From Coffea arabica (Eukaryota > Streptophyta > Magnoliopsida > Gentianales > Rubiaceae): a stretch of DNA of 64,000 bases. The notes beneath the pieces are model-generated. The model worked only from the letters and a program-made list of their open reading frames with translations, ran no database searches and was not told the origin of the DNA. This document shows positions 24,092-35,001 of this stretch, piece after piece (positions within the stretch are counted from its first letter, which is position 1; each line of letters begins with the position of its first letter). Made by a program: the position numbers and the translations under genes. The DNA lies in NCBI RefSeq assembly GCF_036785885.1, contig NC_092322.1, forward strand, positions 14,282,466-14,346,465, read 5' to 3'.

Positions 24092-24768
24092 TTACAATTT
24101 ACCGTCTAATTCCCTACCATGAGTTGTTGATAATTCAAGATGTTTGGTTAAAACCACTTCCAATTCATCCCTACTATCAATCTCAAAATATTCCTGTACC
24201 ACAGGATCAATGACACTCATAACAAAAATCGAGTTAGAACTAGAAGTAGATGGATACTTCATAATCTCAAATATGTTAAAATGAACAATTTTTCTATCGA
24301 ACTCCATAAATAGAGCACTCTTATTAACATCAATTTTCATGTGAGTTGTACTTAAAAATGGTCTACTTAGTAGCAAAGGTGATGGATTTAGGGAATAGTC
24401 ACATCCATATCTAAAACATAAAAGTCAAATGAAAATACTAATTCATTAACCTTGACTAAAACATCTTTAATTAATCCATCAGGATATGCATTCGTTCGGT
24501 CAGCCAATTGAATAATAATGTCCATTTCTTTCAACGGTTCTAAATTTAGAGAAACATATATAGATTTCAGCATGACATTAATTGATGCTCCTAAATTTAA
24601 CATGGCATTTCTAATAAAAGTACTTCCTATTCTACAAGAGATAGTGAACATATCTGGGTCCTCGCATTTGGGTGGGATTTTTTTTTTAAGAACTGCTGAC
24701 ACGTTCTCTCCCACTATAACTCTTTCATCTCCCTTCAACCTTCTTCTATTGACACACAAGTCCTTCAA
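24092..24768 (-). pseudogene. Retropepsin remnant, Athila-type element
   Basis: The frames at 24388-24768 and 24092-24376 read as one aspartic-protease region. It includes LGASINVM and IIQLADRTNAYPDGLIKDV, the plant Athila/Tat protease pattern. The residue before LGAS is Asn rather than the catalytic Asp, and the frame is broken near 24380. Confidence 0.75.
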
Positions 24769-24789
24769 AAATTTTGCATATCTTGATAC

Positions 24790-26467
24790 TTATTTGATTG
24801 CGTCCAGCAAAGGGATGTTTATTTTCACTTTAAGAAATACCTCTAAAATCTCTTTTTTCTTGTCTTCTTTCTTCGGCATCTCTAACCTATTAGAAAAAGG
24901 TGGTGGATTAGATCGAACTTCAACCATTGAATTAGGTATTACTTTTGGAGTTGCTCTTCTCATTCCTTCCTCCTCAAGCTCCTTCTCAATCCGATCTTCA
25001 CTTTTATCTTTCGGAGTCATGAGTTCAGGTTCCTTCACTTCTCTTCCACTTCTCAAAGTCATAGCGCTCACATTCTTCGGGTTCACTTCAAGTTGAGATG
25101 CAACTTTCCTTGAGTTTGAGATTCCAAACGGTTAATCAATATTACCATCTGACTTATTTGATTCTGTATCTCTTGTATGTCAGAGTCCGTCTTTCGTTGA
25201 TGCAGAGCAGTGTTTGTGACTAATTGTTTGACCAGCTCTTCCAGAGAAGGACTCGAATCAGAAAAGGAAGATTACGATCGAGATTGGTACTGTTGCTAGT
25301 ACCCTTGCTCTCTATTTGGCATGAAATTCTACTGTTTATTTCCTCCATAGCTAAGGTTCGGATGATCCCTTCAACCTGGGTTGTATGTATTAGAATATGG
25401 ATCATACTGTCTTCTTGGCGTGGGCGCGTGACCAACCAGGTCTACCTGATTAGTGCTCTCCTCTTGCTGCGTTGGACACATGTTCATAGGATGTTCTCCA
25501 TTGGTACAAATCCCACATATCCTGACTTGTGGTGTATGACTACAGCCAATTGCCTAACGAAAGATATCAACTTTGACAACTGCTGCTGGATAAATAAGGT
25601 CTCCATCTCATTCATTTTACACGTCGGGATATGTTTTCGTGTGCTAAACTATTGTGAGTTTTCGGCCATCCCCTCAATTAGCTCCCACACTTCTCTGGGG
25701 ATTTTATTGACCAATACCCCCCACTTGTAGCATCAGTAATGCTCCTATCTTAGAAAAGTAAAACCTCATAGAAGTATTGAATTAGCAATTGCTCATTTAT
25801 CTGGTGCTGAGGGTATTTAATGTATAACTTCTTGAATCGTTTTCAATATTCGTAAAGAGACTTTTTAAGGTGCTATATAATGCTGCATATCTCTTTTCTC
25901 AGACTGGCAGCTCTAGATGTAGGAAAATATTTTTTCACAAATTTCTTCTGGAGTTGCTCCCAAATTGTGATACTATCTGGTGGTAAATAGTACAATCAAT
26001 CCTTTGTTGCATCCTTGAGAAAAAAGGGGAATGCTCGCATTTTTATTTATTCCTCAATAATCTCTAGAGGCTTCATACTTGTACACACGACATCAAATTC
26101 TTGCAAGTGCTTGTGGGGCTCTTCTCCTGGAAGACTATGAGAAGACGGTAAAAAATGAATTAGACCAGATTTCATCTCAAAAAGGAGTGTTATTATCTAA
26201 ATTCGAAAAAGTAATGCATAAGGGTTACTGATTTAGATCAGGGGCAACCAACTCCCTTAATGTTCGTGCATTAGCCATGGTGATGTCTTCTCGACCAGAG
26301 TCACTTGAGGTGTTATCGAAAGAGTTTGTCGGTTCGACTTCTGGGTTAAGCCTCTGAGCAACTGACTGCTTCTCTCTGTGTTGTCTGGTCTCTTTCCTTG
26401 TTCTACGCACAGTCTTTTCTACTTTAGAATCGAAAATTAATTCGCCTGTATAAGAAGAGCGAGGCAT
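24790..26467 (-). pseudogene. Gag remnant, Athila-type element
   Basis: Gag begins at 26467 with an MPRSSYTGEL start and contains ARTLRELVAPDLNQ, characteristic of Athila/Tat gag. It then runs through many frame changes to 24790. Recognisable pieces lie at 26225-26467, 25220-25435 and 24790-25086. No intact nucleocapsid was found. Confidence 0.7.
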
Positions 26468-26547
26468 AAATAAGAAAAATGCCAGAAAATTAAAAATAAA
26501 ATGAATTCAAAAAGAAAATTAATTAACTAACGCCAGTTCCCGACAAC

Positions 26548-27901
26548 TGATAGGTTGTAATTTTATTATTTATTTTATTATTAATTTTTCCTATTACCTG
26601 ACTCGATGTAGATTAATTGCTGGATTCTACTCACTTTTAGTATTTGGCATTTATTTCAGGGAGTAGAACAAAAATATGATAATAAGTACCAATTTGACAG
26701 AAAATGAGTATAAGTAGCAGCGCTTGTCCCAGGAGCAATTTTGAAAAAGAAAAAAATCTTTGGCCCTTTCTTTTGGGCATCGGCTGAACCGAAGAGGGGT
26801 TGGTTCCTTTCCCTGGGGAGCCGCGGCACATCTGGAGTAGGAGATGAAAACCAGAAATTGCAGACGATTAGAGCTATCTTCTTGTTCTTATTTAGTCTTT
26901 CATCTTTTAGCTTATCTTTTGACTTTTCCTTCTTTTGCGTTTTGGTAGTAGCTCTCCTCCGTGTGTCAGGAGCCATAGGAAGACTAGTAATTACTTTTCT
27001 GTAGCTTGCTCTTTCTTATTGAGTCGGACGAATTGAATTTTCCCAATTCTTGGAGATGATGGCCGCAATTGTTGCTGCAACTTTGTGGGTCTTTCTTATC
27101 CGAGATGAACTAAATCTCCTTTTCTAGTCAAGAAACAACAGAGGCTTTGATTCGCCTAAAAATTGTGAGATCGATTTAATTTTATTTTTTCCTTTTATTT
27201 ATTAGTATTCGCATATTCTCTTATTACAGTGCTTATGATTATTTAATTAATTGATTGTCTTGAATCCGAATAATTAGTTAACTTGATAATCTATTGTCAA
27301 TTAGGCATTAAATCCGTAATTGTTTAATTACCTTGAATTAGTGACAACTGGCACAATTAGATTTGTGTCAGGGGATACGTGGGCTAATCTGAAATAACCC
27401 TGGTAGTGCGTTATTTGGTTAGAATAGGGCTCCTCTAATACGTAAAACAGTTGGGGAATTAAATCTTACGGGTTTACCTAGAATTATTTCTCAATTAGAG
27501 CAATGATTAACGGACGTACCTTAATCACCGATACAGTAAGGAGGGGTTGACTGTCATCGCTTGTTTGACAGTTATAACCTATTTATTGGTAAATAATTAG
27601 AATTGCCTTTATATCGATGATCAATTAGGTGAACCATTGCTGAAGTTATTTCTTGGCTAGATCCTTAATTATCACTCATTTTATTTTAGTAATTTGTTAT
27701 TTAATTTTTAGTAGTTTCTTAGATTTTATTTGAATTTCTTTGATTGTCACCTTCTGCACAAAAACACCCCATTTGTTATTGTGAATTTGAAAAGAAACAG
27801 TTACACCCAATCCCTGTGGATTCGACCCTACTTACCACTATTTACAAAAATTAACTTTAGTTAAGCAGGTTTTTATTATTGCACAGGCTGACAATCTATC
27901 A
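26548..27901 (+). mobile_element. Solo LTR of a related element, inserted in the Athila-type PBS
   Basis: The 1354-bp element begins TGATAGGTTG and ends CAATCTATCA, flanked by the 5-bp duplication ACAAC (26543-26547 and 27902-27906). Removing it and one ACAAC restores a continuous, degraded tRNA-Asp PBS next to the LTR. Read on the minus strand, its sequence parallels the other LTRs here (CCTGTGCAATAATAAA, GGGTCGAATCCACAGGGA). It therefore derives from a relative inserted in the opposite orientation and reduced to one LTR by recombination. Confidence 0.85.
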
Positions 27902-27906
27902 ACAAC

Positions 27907-27919
27907 GGCACCAAAAAAT
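27907..27919 (-). other. Degraded tRNA-Asp primer binding site (outer half)
   Basis: GGCACC followed by an A-rich spacer next to the 5' LTR matches the GGCGCC end of the intact PBS at 41962-41979. The other half is at about 26536-26547, on the far side of the solo LTR. Confidence 0.65.
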
Positions 27920-29267
27920 TGACAGGTTATTGAGTATGTATAATAATAAGTTCCTGCTTAAATTAAATATACATTTTGCGTCTAGTAGTAAGCAAGGTTG
28001 AATTCTCAGAGATTGGATAAAATTAATTTCTTCTAGAGTTCAAGATATGGGGGATTGTGTAAAAACTAACAATAGACTATGCTATTTGAATATAACAAAT
28101 AGATAAAAGTTACATGGCAAATTATGAAGACTCAAATAACATTGGACAAGCTCTAGTCAAGAACCAATTTCGGAAATGGTTCTCCTAATTGCTAATTGAT
28201 CATCGATGCAACAATAATTCTACTTACAAACTAATAAACAAGTTATAACTGCCAAACAAATTATGACAATCAATTTCTCCTTATCAATAGCCAAGGCACG
28301 ACCGTTAGTTATTATCCTCATTGCGAAATAACTCTAGGTACGATCGTAGAGTTCAATTTTCCAATTGCCTTAGGAATTAGAGAAACTCTGTTCTAACCAA
28401 ACAGCACGTTATGAGGGTTGTTTCAAATTAGCCCGTATATTTTTCTGACACAAACCCAATCATGCCAGTTACTACTAATTTAGAATAATTAAATAATTAC
28501 GGATTTAATTATTCTAATTGATTTTAGGTTATTGAATTAATCTAAAATTCGGGTCCAGGATAATTGAACAATACAACAACCATAAGAATATAAAGTAGGA
28601 AATATAAGAATACCAGAGAATAATAGAAAAAAGTAAAATCAGTTTGATCTCACAATTTAAGTCGAATCAAATCTTCCGTTGTTCCTTGACTAGAATAAGA
28701 GATTTAGTTTATCTCCGTTGAAACAATCTTACACGAAATTGCAAAATCCATTGTTGAATGCCTTGTGTTCAATTAAAATGATCAAATCGATGGAATAAGA
28801 AAAGAACCAGCCAAAAGCAAATCGTCCTCTCCAAAGCTTGTGGCTGCTGATTTTTTCCAAAAAACTAAGTGTAGTGACCTAGTCTCAATTAACTTCTATC
28901 TATCCTATTCAGCTGCAACCAACAAGCTAGGAAATCTACTTTCCCTATTCTTGCTAAAGTACTTTTGTCAATTCAAATCAAACAATTATTAATGGAATAT
29001 TCGGGGTCCCACATTGCACTTCCAATTGTCAGTTGGATATCATGCGTCATTTCCGAGTTGCCTGGACACATTAAACCCTAAGTTGATGCGGCCACGCCAA
29101 ACAGCAAATGTAGTGATGAATTTGCACCTTTTTACCATTTTTTGTTCCAATTCCCTGTGATCAGCACAAAATTCCAGAAGTGAATAAAATCCGCCAATTA
29201 ACGCATATTTGGTAAGATAATAAGAGGGAATTAATTAGAAAATAAATGACAAAATTGCGATCTATCA
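27920..29267 (-). repeat. 5' LTR of the Athila-type element
   Basis: 1348 bp, matching 16011-17350. Its U3 palindrome has decayed (TTGATGCGGCCACGCCAA, near 29083-29100), consistent with an old, methylated copy. Confidence 0.9.
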
Positions 29268-29272
29268 CCTGG

Positions 29273-29636
29273 CATATATTACAATTTGGTTAATATGTCA
29301 TCCTAACCAATATTATCTCTGGCCCAACAAATATGATACAAAATATATATAACGACATAGCTAGTAGCTGCAAAATGCTTTATGAAATAACCTAATACAC
29401 AACTTACGCTCCTGTATATCTCTTTTTTCTTTTGCCTTTGTTTGGTTTTTGGATGGAATTCTAGATAATCCTTCCATAATTATCTCTTACATTCTCTTGA
29501 TCTTTTCCCTTAACTGTAATCCCAATCTAATCTTCAAGCCAAAATTTCTTGGGATTACTATAATTTTGAATTATGTTTTTATTTCTCTCTCATCTTCAAC
29601 TCAAAAGTTCGAAATATCAATTCGAGTATTAGATTA
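29273..29636. other. Spacer between retroelements
   Basis: AT-rich DNA with no recognised gene or repeat. Its last bases, up to ATTAT at 29636, formed the left side of the chromovirus target. Confidence 0.4.
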
Positions 29637-29641
29637 TTGTT

Positions 29642-30034
29642 TGGTACAGAAGACAGAAAAGGACCAATAACTCCCTACCAGAAGAGATGAAAAATAGTGG
29701 AGAACACCTCTTGGTGGAGAGGGAGCGGATATTATTATGGATGATCAGAGTTTAGACAAGAGAATTGGGGAAAGGAATTTGTTACAAACTGTTCGATGAT
29801 ATTCCCTGGACACTACTGATCCTTTATACTAGAAGAGAGGTAGTGCAAGTGGAGTTAGTTATAACTAACTCCATTTGCCATTCCTTGCTATTTCTGGTGT
29901 CATGCATGTGAACAGCACGTAATCTTCCCATGCATGACCTTACTAAATTGGTTACATACCAGCTAAACAGAAAAACAAACGCAGAAGAAAATAACAAAGT
30001 TACTAAAAATCCCCAAAATACCCATGATCAATAA
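29642..30034 (-). repeat. 3' LTR of the chromovirus
   Basis: 393 bp, plus-strand start TGGTACAG, reading the same as 34608-35000. Confidence 0.88.
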
Positions 30035-30066
30035 TTGTGTACGTAACAGATGCTCCCTCCTGAGAA

Positions 30067-30086
30067 AGTCCTTGTCCTCAAGGACT
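30067..30086 (-). other. PPT-adjacent hairpin overlapping the pol stop codon
   Basis: An 8-bp perfect stem (AGTCCTTG with CAAGGACT) encloses loop TCCT on the plus strand. The gag-pol stop codon, TGA (30078-30080 complement), lies at the loop and stem junction. The purine-rich PPT (about 30048-30062) follows directly on the element strand. Confidence 0.75.
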
Positions 30087-33000
30087 AAAGGCAGGGAACT
30101 TCTGTTTTAAGTCGTGCAAGAACTCCCATGTTGCATCCTCTGGAAATGAATTACTCCACTGGACCAAAACCTGAGTTGCTGCCTGATTCCCTTTCTTCGC
30201 AATGCGCCTATCCCAAATCGCAACGGGTTCAATCAGCAGTTGACCTTGATCGTTGATTGCAGCTGGTAAGTGGGGTGCGACAGTCTGAGATCCTATCTTC
30301 TTTTTCAATAATGATACATGGAAGGTTGGATGGATGCGGGCATGATCAGGGAGTTGCAGTTTGTAGGCCACTTTCCCTATTCTTTCGATGACTGGAAAAG
30401 GCCCAAAATACCTTGGAGCAAGCTTCTGACAACTGGATGATTTGAGGGAATGTTGTTTATATGGGTGCAATTTGACATAAACCATGTCCCCAACTGTGAA
30501 TTCTCGATCAGTCCTTCGGGCATCCGCAATTTGCTTCATGCGATGTTGAGCCTTCTGCAGGTTGTGCTTAAGGAGGTGCAGTACTTTTTCCCTTGCAGCC
30601 AAGCTTCTATCCACGGCCTCTACCACAGACGAACCAGGAAGGTAAGGAACATGGAGAGGGGGTGGCTGCCCATAAACCACTTGAAAGGGAGTGAATTTTG
30701 TAGCCGAGTGGTAGTTCGTGTTGTACCAGAATTCAGCTAAGGGCAGCCAAGAATACCATGTACGAGGCTGTTCACTTGTCATGCATCGCAGATACCCTTC
30801 CAAGCACCTATTTACCACCTCAGTTTGCCCATCAGACTGAGGGTGGTAGGAACTAGAGAAGTGTAGCTGGACCTTCAAGAGCTTGAATAGTTCTGTCCAG
30901 AAATGGCTTAGAAAGATCGAATCTCTGTCACTGACGATGGTTTGAGGGAGTCCATGTAACTTAAAAATGTGATCCATGAAGGATTGAGCAACCTCCATCG
31001 CAGTGTAGGGGTGAGATAAGGCGCAGAAGTGTGCATATTTGCTCAAACGATCTACTACCACCATAATGACTTGCCTTCCTTGAGATTTCGGGAGGCCTTC
31101 AATAAAATCCATCGATATGTCTGTCCAGACTTTTGTAGGTATTGGTAACGGTTGTAAGAGACCTGGATAAGCTGCCAAATCTGCCTTATGCCTTTGGCAG
31201 GTGTCACAAGCAGTAACGAATTTGTAAACATCCTCATGCATATGTTTCTAATAAAATGTCCCCTTTAATTTATGAAATGTCACCAGAACTCCAGAGTGTC
31301 CTCCAAAGGAACTTGTGTGCCAGAATTTTATTATTTTGTCCCTGAGCATTTTGTCAGCTCCTACTACCAGTTTTCCCTTCCTCCTCAACACCTGGTTGTC
31401 CCAACTATAATGCTTGGCCCTGGAAGTGTCACCCGAGATCAGCAGCTGAATGGTTTCCTGTACCTTAGAATCTGATTGCCATGATTGCTGTATCTCAGAT
31501 AGCAAATCAGTAGTAATACCATGGATTGCCCAAGAGGTGGCGGTTGCATGAGGTATCCTGGATAAAGCATCAGCTGTGATATTTTCACTACCCTTCTTGA
31601 ACTGCACCTCATAGTCATACCCCATCAATTTGGATAACCACTTCTGCTAGCTTGGTGTTGAAATTTTTTGCTCCATCAGATATTTGAGGCTTTGATGATC
31701 AGTTTTGATGATGAAATGTCCTCCTAACAAGTATGGTCTCCATTTCTGTATTGCATTCACAATGGCTAGCATTTCCTTCTCATAAACTGATAGGCCCTGG
31801 TGCTTAGGTGCTAAGGCCTTGCTAAAGAATGCTAGTGGTCTCCCATGTTGTAGCAAAACAGCTCCAATGCCTGAGTTGGAAGCATCCGTTTCTACTACAA
31901 ACTCCTGGGAAAAATCTGGTAAGGTTAGTACAGGAGGGGAGGTCATAGCAAGCTTCAATTGATCGAATGCTGCGGTGGCTCCATCATGCCATGCAAAGGC
32001 ATTTTTCTTGAGCAGGTCCGTTAAGGGTCTTGCTATCATCCCATATCCCTTAATAAACCTGCGATAATATCCTGTCAAGCCCAAAAAACCCCTCAACTCC
32101 TTAATGGTAACAGGAGTAGGCCACTGCTGAATGCTCACAAGTTTCTGAGGATCTGCGCTAACTCCCTCTGCCGAAATCACGTGACCCAAGTATTCAATCT
32201 TGTCAGCCGCAAAAGAGCACTTGTTCTTCTTGACCTTGAGTTGGTGTTTGAGCAAAGTCTCAAACACTGTTGTCAAGTGCTGTATATGCTCCTCCCCAGA
32301 TTTACTGTATATCAAAATGTCGTCAAAGAAAACCAGCAAAAACTTCCTTAGAAAAGGCCTGAAGATATCATTCATTAAACTCTGGAAGGTTGATGGTGCG
32401 TTGGTTAGGCCAAATGGCATAACTAAAAATTCATAGTGTCCGTCATGAGTCCGAAATGCAGTTTTAGCAACATCATCCAAATGCATTCGGATCTGGTGAT
32501 ACCCCGACCTTAGATCTAATTTAGTAAAAATAACAGCTCCAAACAGTTCATCAAAGAGCTCTTCAACCAGTGGAATAGGGAATTTATCCTTTACCGTGGC
32601 CTTGTTGAGCTCCCTATAGTCCACACACATTCGCCAAGTACCGTCTTTCTTTTTTACCAAGACTACGGGAGAGGAAAAAGGGCTATTACTGGGTCTAATA
32701 ACACCATTATCCAACATTTCAGTCACCAACCTTTCGATTTCACCTTTCTGAAATGCAGGGTATCTATAGGGTCTAACATTTATTGGTTGTGTACCCTCTT
32801 TGAGATAGATCCTGTGGTCATGCATTCTAGCAGGGGGTAATATCATAGGCTCTTCAAATACCTCATTGTAGTTTGTTAAAAGTAGCTCAAGTTGGTGTTT
32901 GTAGGGAGTTACCTTTACTTCACGCTCCATGGAGGCACAGTCCGCTGTCACTTCCACTTCCTTGTAGTCATTTTCTGCCGTCACCAAGCACAGTTGAGCT

Positions 33001-34559
33001 GTTTCAATTTGTTCAGGTTTGCTCAGGAGCTTCTGCATTTGCTTTTTTGAAACTACTTGAACTGGTTGTTGCCTGGTCCCCCTTAATACCGCCTTCTTGC
33101 CCTTTTGATCAAACTCCATTCGTAACTCAGCGAAATTCCACTTGACATCTCCTAAAGTGGTTAACCACTGCATGCCAAGTACTACTTCACAACCGCCTAC
33201 AGGTAGGACCAGTATATCTCCCTCAAATGCTTGGCCTTGCATTCTCCACTGGAACCCAGGGCATAGAGTGGTCGTGGTGAGAGAATTTCCATCTGCCACT
33301 ACTACTTTAACAGGGGCAACTTGCACCGTCCTCAGGCCAAACTTCCTTACCATGTTGGGGTGTAGGAAGTTGTGGGAACTGCCACAATCTATGAGGATAC
33401 TGAAGGTTTTTCTTTCGATTTGGCCATGTATTCTCATCGTCCTGAAATTAGGAACCAGTAAGCTACACATGGCACTTGTCGAAATTTGAGCTAGATTACC
33501 TTCTGTCAACACTTCTTGCTCATCCTCCTCCAAACATTCGGGTTCCTGCTCCTCAGTCTCCTCTTCAACACATTCAATCCTGAAAAGCTGCCTCCTCTTG
33601 CACTGATGGCCGGGACTGTAACGTTCATTGCACCAGTAGCATAGCCCCTTAGCTCTCTTTTCATCCATTTCAGCGGTGCTCAAAAACCGGGAGTTCCGCC
33701 TCTGTTCCCCCACATTTCTCCCCCCTTGTTCCCCTGGTTTAGGTAATATAGGAGTGTTGTTCAGATTACTCTGCCTGGCGAAGCTGTTACTGGGGCCAAC
33801 ATTTGGTGAGTAAGGGGTAAGCATCCGTGAGGATCCTGGGTGCTTGTTGTTTTTCCAAGCATTCAGAATTTTGGCCTCCTCAATTTTAGCTAGGCCCACT
33901 GCGTGTTGTAGGTCGCGAGGCATGAACATCCTTACTGACAACTGGATTTCTTCCCTCAATCCCCTTATGAAACAGCTCACCGCATATTGCTCAGGAAGAG
34001 CCACTCGATTCAGCAGCTCTTCGAAGGAATCCTGGTATTCCTTCACAGTCCTGGTCTGCTTCAAGCTCTTCAGATCTCCCATGGGATCATCATAAAGGCA
34101 ATCCCCAAATCTGGCGCCTAAGGCCCTTACGTACTCTTCCCATGAAGGTGGATCCCTAGAAATCCTAGCCTTCATGAAAACTTGATGCCACTGCAGAGCC
34201 TTATCCTCCAAATGCATCGCAGCTATTCTGACCTTGGTTTCTGAAGGAGTTTCATCGATTTCAAAGAATTGGTCACACTTATATGACCAGCTCTTGAAGT
34301 CTACTCCTCCGAATTTGGGAAATTCGATGCGAGAGAATCTGGTCGGAGTCTGATAGCTGCCTCCGCGGCTTCCTGTATATTCATCCTTAGAATTGCGTGG
34401 TGATTCTTGCTGCCCAGGGCTCCTTTGGCTACAAACTTCCAAAACCAGACTTTTGATTGCTTCCAGTTCCCGTTCGAACTGCTCCCTCTGTTCCTTCAGC
34501 AAATTCCGGATGGTTTCCTCGAACTTCCTGTTCTCTTGGCCCCTAGTGCCTTCTGCCAT
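30078..34559 (-). pseudogene. Chromovirus gag-pol with two in-frame TAG codons
   Basis: One frame of 1494 codons from the ATG at 34559, interrupted by TAG at 31647-31649 (between RNase H and integrase) and TAG at 31248-31250 (in the integrase zinc-binding region). Order: gag, CCHC zinc knuckle (CYWC...GHQC), retropepsin with DCGSSHNF (Cys in place of the usual Ser/Thr), reverse transcriptase with an FFDD active-site box, RNase H with TDAS and TDHQSL, HHCC integrase with its DDE core (DFIEGLP, SDRDSIF, PQSDGQTEVVN), and a C-terminal chromodomain-like segment. Everything else looks undamaged. An upstream in-frame extension to the PBS has no ATG. Confidence 0.88.
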
Positions 34560-34594
34560 TACCACTGGATTTTTGACTGAGCTGGGATGACCCA

Positions 34595-34606
34595 GCTCTG
34601 ATACCA
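34595..34606 (-). other. tRNA-iMet primer binding site
   Basis: On the minus strand TGGTATCAGAGC follows the 5' LTR after one spacer base. It is complementary to the 3' end of plant initiator tRNA-Met. Confidence 0.9.
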
Positions 34607-34607
34607 C

Positions 34608-35000
34608 TGGTACAGAAGACAGAAAAGGACCAATAACTCCCTACCAGAAGAGATGAAAAATAGTGGAGAACACCTCTTGGTGGAGAGGGAGCGGATATTA
34701 TTATGGATGATCAGAGTTTAGACAAGAGAATTGGGGAAAGGAATTTGTTACAAACTGTTCGATGATATTCCCTGGACACTACTGATCCTTTATACTAGAA
34801 GAGAGGTAGTGCAAGTGGAGTTAGTTATAACTAACTCCATTTGCCATTCCTTGCTATTTCTGGTGTCATGCATGTGAACAGCACGTAATCTTCCCATGCA
34901 TGACCTTACTAAATTGGTTACATACCAGCTAAACAGAAAAACAAACGCAGAAGAAAATAACAAAGTTACTAAAAATCCCCAAAATACCCATGATCAATAA
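34608..35000 (-). repeat. 5' LTR of the chromovirus
   Basis: 393 bp, the same as 29642-30034 throughout by eye. Confidence 0.88.
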
Positions 35001-35001
35001 T

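Larger units (their letters stand above)
16011..29267 (-). mobile_element. Decayed Athila/Tat-type Ty3/gypsy retrotransposon
   Basis: This is a complete but decayed LTR element read on the minus strand. LTRs are 16011-17350 and 27920-29267, each beginning TGACAG and ending ATCA. A 5-bp target duplication CCTGG flanks it (16006-16010 and 29268-29272). Coding remnants follow the order gag, protease, reverse transcriptase, RNase H, integrase, then an extra ORF, the arrangement of Athila-type elements. The PBS is a degraded match to the tRNA-Asp 3' end and is split by a solo LTR insertion (26548-27901). The two LTRs differ visibly along their length, so the insertion is old. It lies just past the B1 3' flank. 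Confidence 0.9.
29642..35000 (-). mobile_element. Young Ty3/gypsy chromovirus
   Basis: Minus-strand LTR element with 393-bp LTRs at 29642-30034 and 34608-35000 that I read as identical, so the insertion is recent. The PBS (34595-34606) matches the tRNA-iMet 3' end. The candidate 5-bp target duplication is TTGTT (29637-29641 and 35001-35005); the exact inner LTR edge is uncertain by a few bases because both copies continue TTGT. One continuous gag-pol frame is broken by two TAG codons. It sits at the left edge of the TRIM array. Confidence 0.9.

Noticed and set aside
24518-25730. Plus-strand frames of 192 and 168 aa inside the Athila-type element
   Set aside because: They are antisense to recognisable gag and protease remnants.
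26656-27004. Frames of about 90-106 aa in the solo LTR
   Set aside because: Low-complexity, no conserved motif, and wholly inside an LTR.
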